The notes beneath the pieces were generated by a model. The model had not been told where the DNA came from. It was given only the letters and a program-made list of their open reading frames with translations, and did no database searches. Below, piece after piece: positions 4,269-5,910 of a stretch of DNA of 5,910 nucleotides; position 1 is the stretch's first letter, and every line of letters starts with the position of its first letter. Both the position numbers and the translations under genes were made by a program. Source of the DNA: Xanthobacteraceae bacterium (lineage in GTDB: Bacteria > Pseudomonadota > Alphaproteobacteria > Rhizobiales > Xanthobacteraceae); NCBI GenBank assembly GCA_030037185.1, contig JASHRR010000318.1:1-5910 (forward strand). The letters run 5' to 3'.

Positions 4269-5529
4269 GCTCCTTGTCCGCGCTCGACAAGGTGAACTGA
4301 AATACTGCGCCTCGAGGCTCATTGACGTCCGCCCACAGCCGGCCCCCGTGGGCGTTGATTATCGACCGACAGATCGATAGCCCCATCCCCAGCCCGCTGG
4401 ATTTCGTGGTGTAGAAGGCGTTGAAAACGCGATCGAGATGTTCTGGATCAATCCCCGGGCCGGAATCGCGCACTGCAACGAGGACGCCACCAGCCTTCTG
4501 TTGCTCGGTAATGATCGCCAACTCTCGCACGCCGTTCTTAACCAGGCTCATTGCTTCGACAGCGTTCAAGATCAAGTTCAAAACGACCTGTTGGACTTGG
4601 ACGCGATCCGCCTGGACATGAGGCAGTCCCTCCGTAAGGCGGGTTTGGACCGAGACTCCATTTTTGATGATTGCGCCTTGCGCCAGCGCAATCACATCAG
4701 TGATCGCATGATTAAGATCAACACGCTCCTTTCGTGGAGGAGCTTTCTTGATGTGATCCCGGATACGGTCAAGGATCTCTCCGGCTCGATCGGCATCATC
4801 CACGACGCAGGCGAGCGCTTCCCTGACCTGGCCCAGATCTGGTGGGCTTCGGTCCAAGAAGTGCATGGCCGCACGGGCATTGTTGCGCGCGGTAGCAATC
4901 GGTTGCGCGATTTCGTGAGCCAGTGAGGCGGCCAGTTCTCCGACCACGCTTCGGCGGCTCATGTGGGCGAGATCGGACTCGAGTTGGCGTAGCCTCTCGT
5001 GCTCCTCCTGCAGTGCTTGCTCGGCGCACTTGAGGTCTTCGACATCCAGTGTCGCGCCGACCCATAGGAGTAGGGTTCCATCACTTGCCCGGAGCGGTTC
5101 GAAGCGAGCGAGGAACCAGCGGGAGTCCCCATGAGCGCTGCGAACCCGATAACTATGCTCACCGGCCTTACCTGTGCGCAGACAATTTGACCAGTATTTG
5201 CGCGCTTCTTCGCGGTCGTCCGGATGCAACAACGGGACCCAGTCGTCCCACTGTGCGCCAATGTCGATACCGAAACGCAGGGGATGATCTTTAGGAATAC
5301 AAAGGTAATCCGCAGTTCGCTTGTTCACGAAAGTGAGCGCGCCGGACGGAGCAGCGTACCAGGCATACGCCGGAAGCACATTTAGAGTGGCCTGCAACTG
5401 TGCCAGGTATTCAACATCTCCCTCGGGCCCGGTCCGCCACACCAGCGCCGGAATCGTCTCTACCAGCAAACGAAGCTTTTGCTCGCGGCTCGAGAGTGCC
5501 TCCCCACCTCCGTCGCTCTCTCTCGACAT
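4120..5529 (-). CDS. Soluble PAS-domain histidine kinase (FixL-like kinase core)
   Basis: This is a 469-residue cytosolic sensor kinase with no membrane segment. Order: a truncated PAS start (about 19-41), a PAS domain of the PAS_3 kind (about 42-165, with the LHPDD motif at 101-105), a coiled coil (about 168-190), then the dimerisation/phosphoacceptor domain with His205 in LAHEIAQPI. The ATPase domain follows, with the N box (Asn318, Asn322), G1 DSGPGID (355-361), F box FYTTKSSG and G2 GLGMG (379-383). All catalytic boxes are intact. The heme-PAS signature I would expect of FixL is not visible, so the ligand is unknown. The kinase fold ends near residue 418. The final 49 residues are Arg/Pro/Gly-rich and read antisense through the receiver gene. 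The start is ATG 5527-5529 with GGAG 6 nt upstream; the TTG just before it is too close to that site. Likely phosphate acceptors are the two response regulators next to it. Confidence 0.93.
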   Translation of the reverse strand: MSRESDGGGEALSSREQKLRLLVETIPALVWRTGPEGDVEYLAQLQATLNVLPAYAWYAAPSGALTFVNKRTADYLCIPKDHPLRFGIDIGAQWDDWVPLLHPDDREEARKYWSNCLRTGKAGEHSYRVRSAHGDSRWFLARFEPLRASDGTLLLWVGATLDVEDLKCAEQALQEEHERLRQLESDLAHMSRRSVVGELAASLAHEIAQPIATARNNARAAMHFLDRSPPDLGQVREALACVVDDADRAGEILDRIRDHIKKAPPRKERVDLNHAITDVIALAQGAIIKNGVSVQTRLTEGLPHVQADRVQVQQVVLNLILNAVEAMSLVKNGVRELAIITEQQKAGGVLVAVRDSGPGIDPEHLDRVFNAFYTTKSSGLGMGLSICRSIINAHGGRLWADVNEPRGAVFQFTLSSADKELTNSFRPAQLTREPSEDTVSGAAHQPACEGNKRPRRSGRGRVPRRRGRQ

Positions 5530-5535
5530 CAATCG

Positions 5536-5539
5536 CTCC
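5536..5539 (-). promoter_or_regulatory. Ribosome binding site deciding the kinase start
   Basis: GGAG on the minus strand lies 6 nt before the ATG at 5527-5529 and only 3 nt before an in-frame TTG at 5530-5532. The spacing favours the ATG, so the kinase is taken as 469 residues. Confidence 0.65.
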
Positions 5540-5628
5540 AGGGCGAACCCACGAATTCAGATCTGCATTTTCCAGAGACGCCGTGTCGCCGAGGATCGCC
5601 GACGCCGCGGCAAGCTAGTGCAATCCTT

Positions 5629-5736
5629 TTACCCGCTGCCCCGGATGGCGAACAACGTCCTTTTTGCCTCATTAGAACAATGAACGGGCTTCCTGGGGAG
5701 GTCGTTCAGCTCAAACGTCTTGAAATCGTTGTTCAT
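5629..5736 (-). CDS. Doubtful 35-residue ORF upstream of the kinase
   Basis: An ATG at 5734-5736 opens 35 codons (MNNDFKTFELNDLPRKP..., ending FAIRGSG) to a TAA at 5629-5631. The composition is more protein-like than the in-frame extension to 5907, which reads Pro/Arg/His-rich. The Shine-Dalgarno is poor, only GAG about 5 nt before the ATG. It lies 99 bp before the kinase start on the same strand, so it could be a small upstream gene or the tail of a decayed one. No family is recognised. Confidence 0.2.
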   Translation of the reverse strand: MNNDFKTFELNDLPRKPVHCSNEAKRTLFAIRGSG

Positions 5737-5910
5737 CGTACTCGGCCCGTCAATACGCCGAGCCGCTGTTTCGTGCATGAGGCGGTTATGGCCCAGGGCT
5801 GACGGCTCGGGCAAAGGCATGCTCCGGGGCCGAACGTGGCCCGTGGCGACAGTCTGAGGTGCTCCAGGAACCCGGGTCCAACTTATATGCGGGCTTAATC
5901 GCACCAAGCA

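Larger units (their letters stand above)
5530..5910. other. Upstream region of the kinase, no clear gene
   Basis: These 381 bp should hold the kinase promoter, but I see no well-spaced -35/-10 pair. Several frames stay open on both strands, as is common in GC-rich DNA, and none shows a recognisable domain. One short minus-strand ORF at 5629-5736 is listed separately at low confidence. A minus-strand frame open from the right edge to a TAA near 5790 could be the end of a gene outside the window, but it has no recognisable motif. Confidence 0.4.

Noticed and set aside
4120..5529. Calling the kinase FixL, a heme oxygen sensor
   Set aside because: The kinase core is FixL-like, but the PAS region is PAS_3-like and the heme-PAS signature I would expect is not visible; no membrane segments either.

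Overview
The window looks like a piece of an alphaproteobacterial chromosome, most likely from the Bradyrhizobium/Rhodopseudomonas group. The DNA is GC-rich, and the proteins are of a kind common there: a soluble PAS histidine kinase with a FixL-like kinase core, a FixJ/NarL-type response regulator, a stand-alone receiver protein and a ThDP-dependent 2-oxo acid decarboxylase. The assignment rests on remembered family resemblance, not on a database search. No rRNA, tRNA, CRISPR array or intact insertion sequence is visible.

Layout from left to right. At 1-311 (minus strand) there is the start of a gene running off the left edge and, 28 bp before it, a 68-residue protein with a ribbon-helix-helix-like pattern. 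At 312-677 there is no intact gene, only a coding-like remnant with no start codon (461-622) and a strong hairpin (625-660) just after the decarboxylase stop. At 678-2372 (minus) lies an intact 564-residue pyruvate/indolepyruvate-type decarboxylase with every catalytic residue I looked for and a good ribosome binding site. At 2413-2536, directly upstream and on the same strand, is a broken 5' end that reads like the start of a second ThDP enzyme (pyruvate oxidase/acetolactate synthase type). The rest of 2537-2891 holds only two small hairpins.

The right half is a signalling locus. A FixJ-type response regulator (2892-3536, minus) and a receiver-only protein (3876-4268, plus) diverge from a 339-bp gap containing a direct-repeat motif. 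A PAS histidine kinase (4120-5529, minus) converges on the receiver gene so closely that the two reading frames overlap antisense by 149 bp. The last 380 bp (5530-5910) holds the kinase upstream region and one doubtful small ORF.

Working model (inference): the cytosolic kinase phosphorylates the FixJ-type regulator and probably also the receiver-only protein, which could act as a competing acceptor or connector. The FixJ-type regulator is transcribed toward the decarboxylase with a 519-bp gap and could control it. The kinase PAS region lacks the heme-PAS signature I would expect of FixL, so oxygen sensing should not be assumed. I see no clearly new type of system. The most unusual points are the kinase/receiver antisense overlap, the decayed ThDP-enzyme start next to an intact ThDP enzyme, and a truncated PAS copy in the kinase N-terminus.
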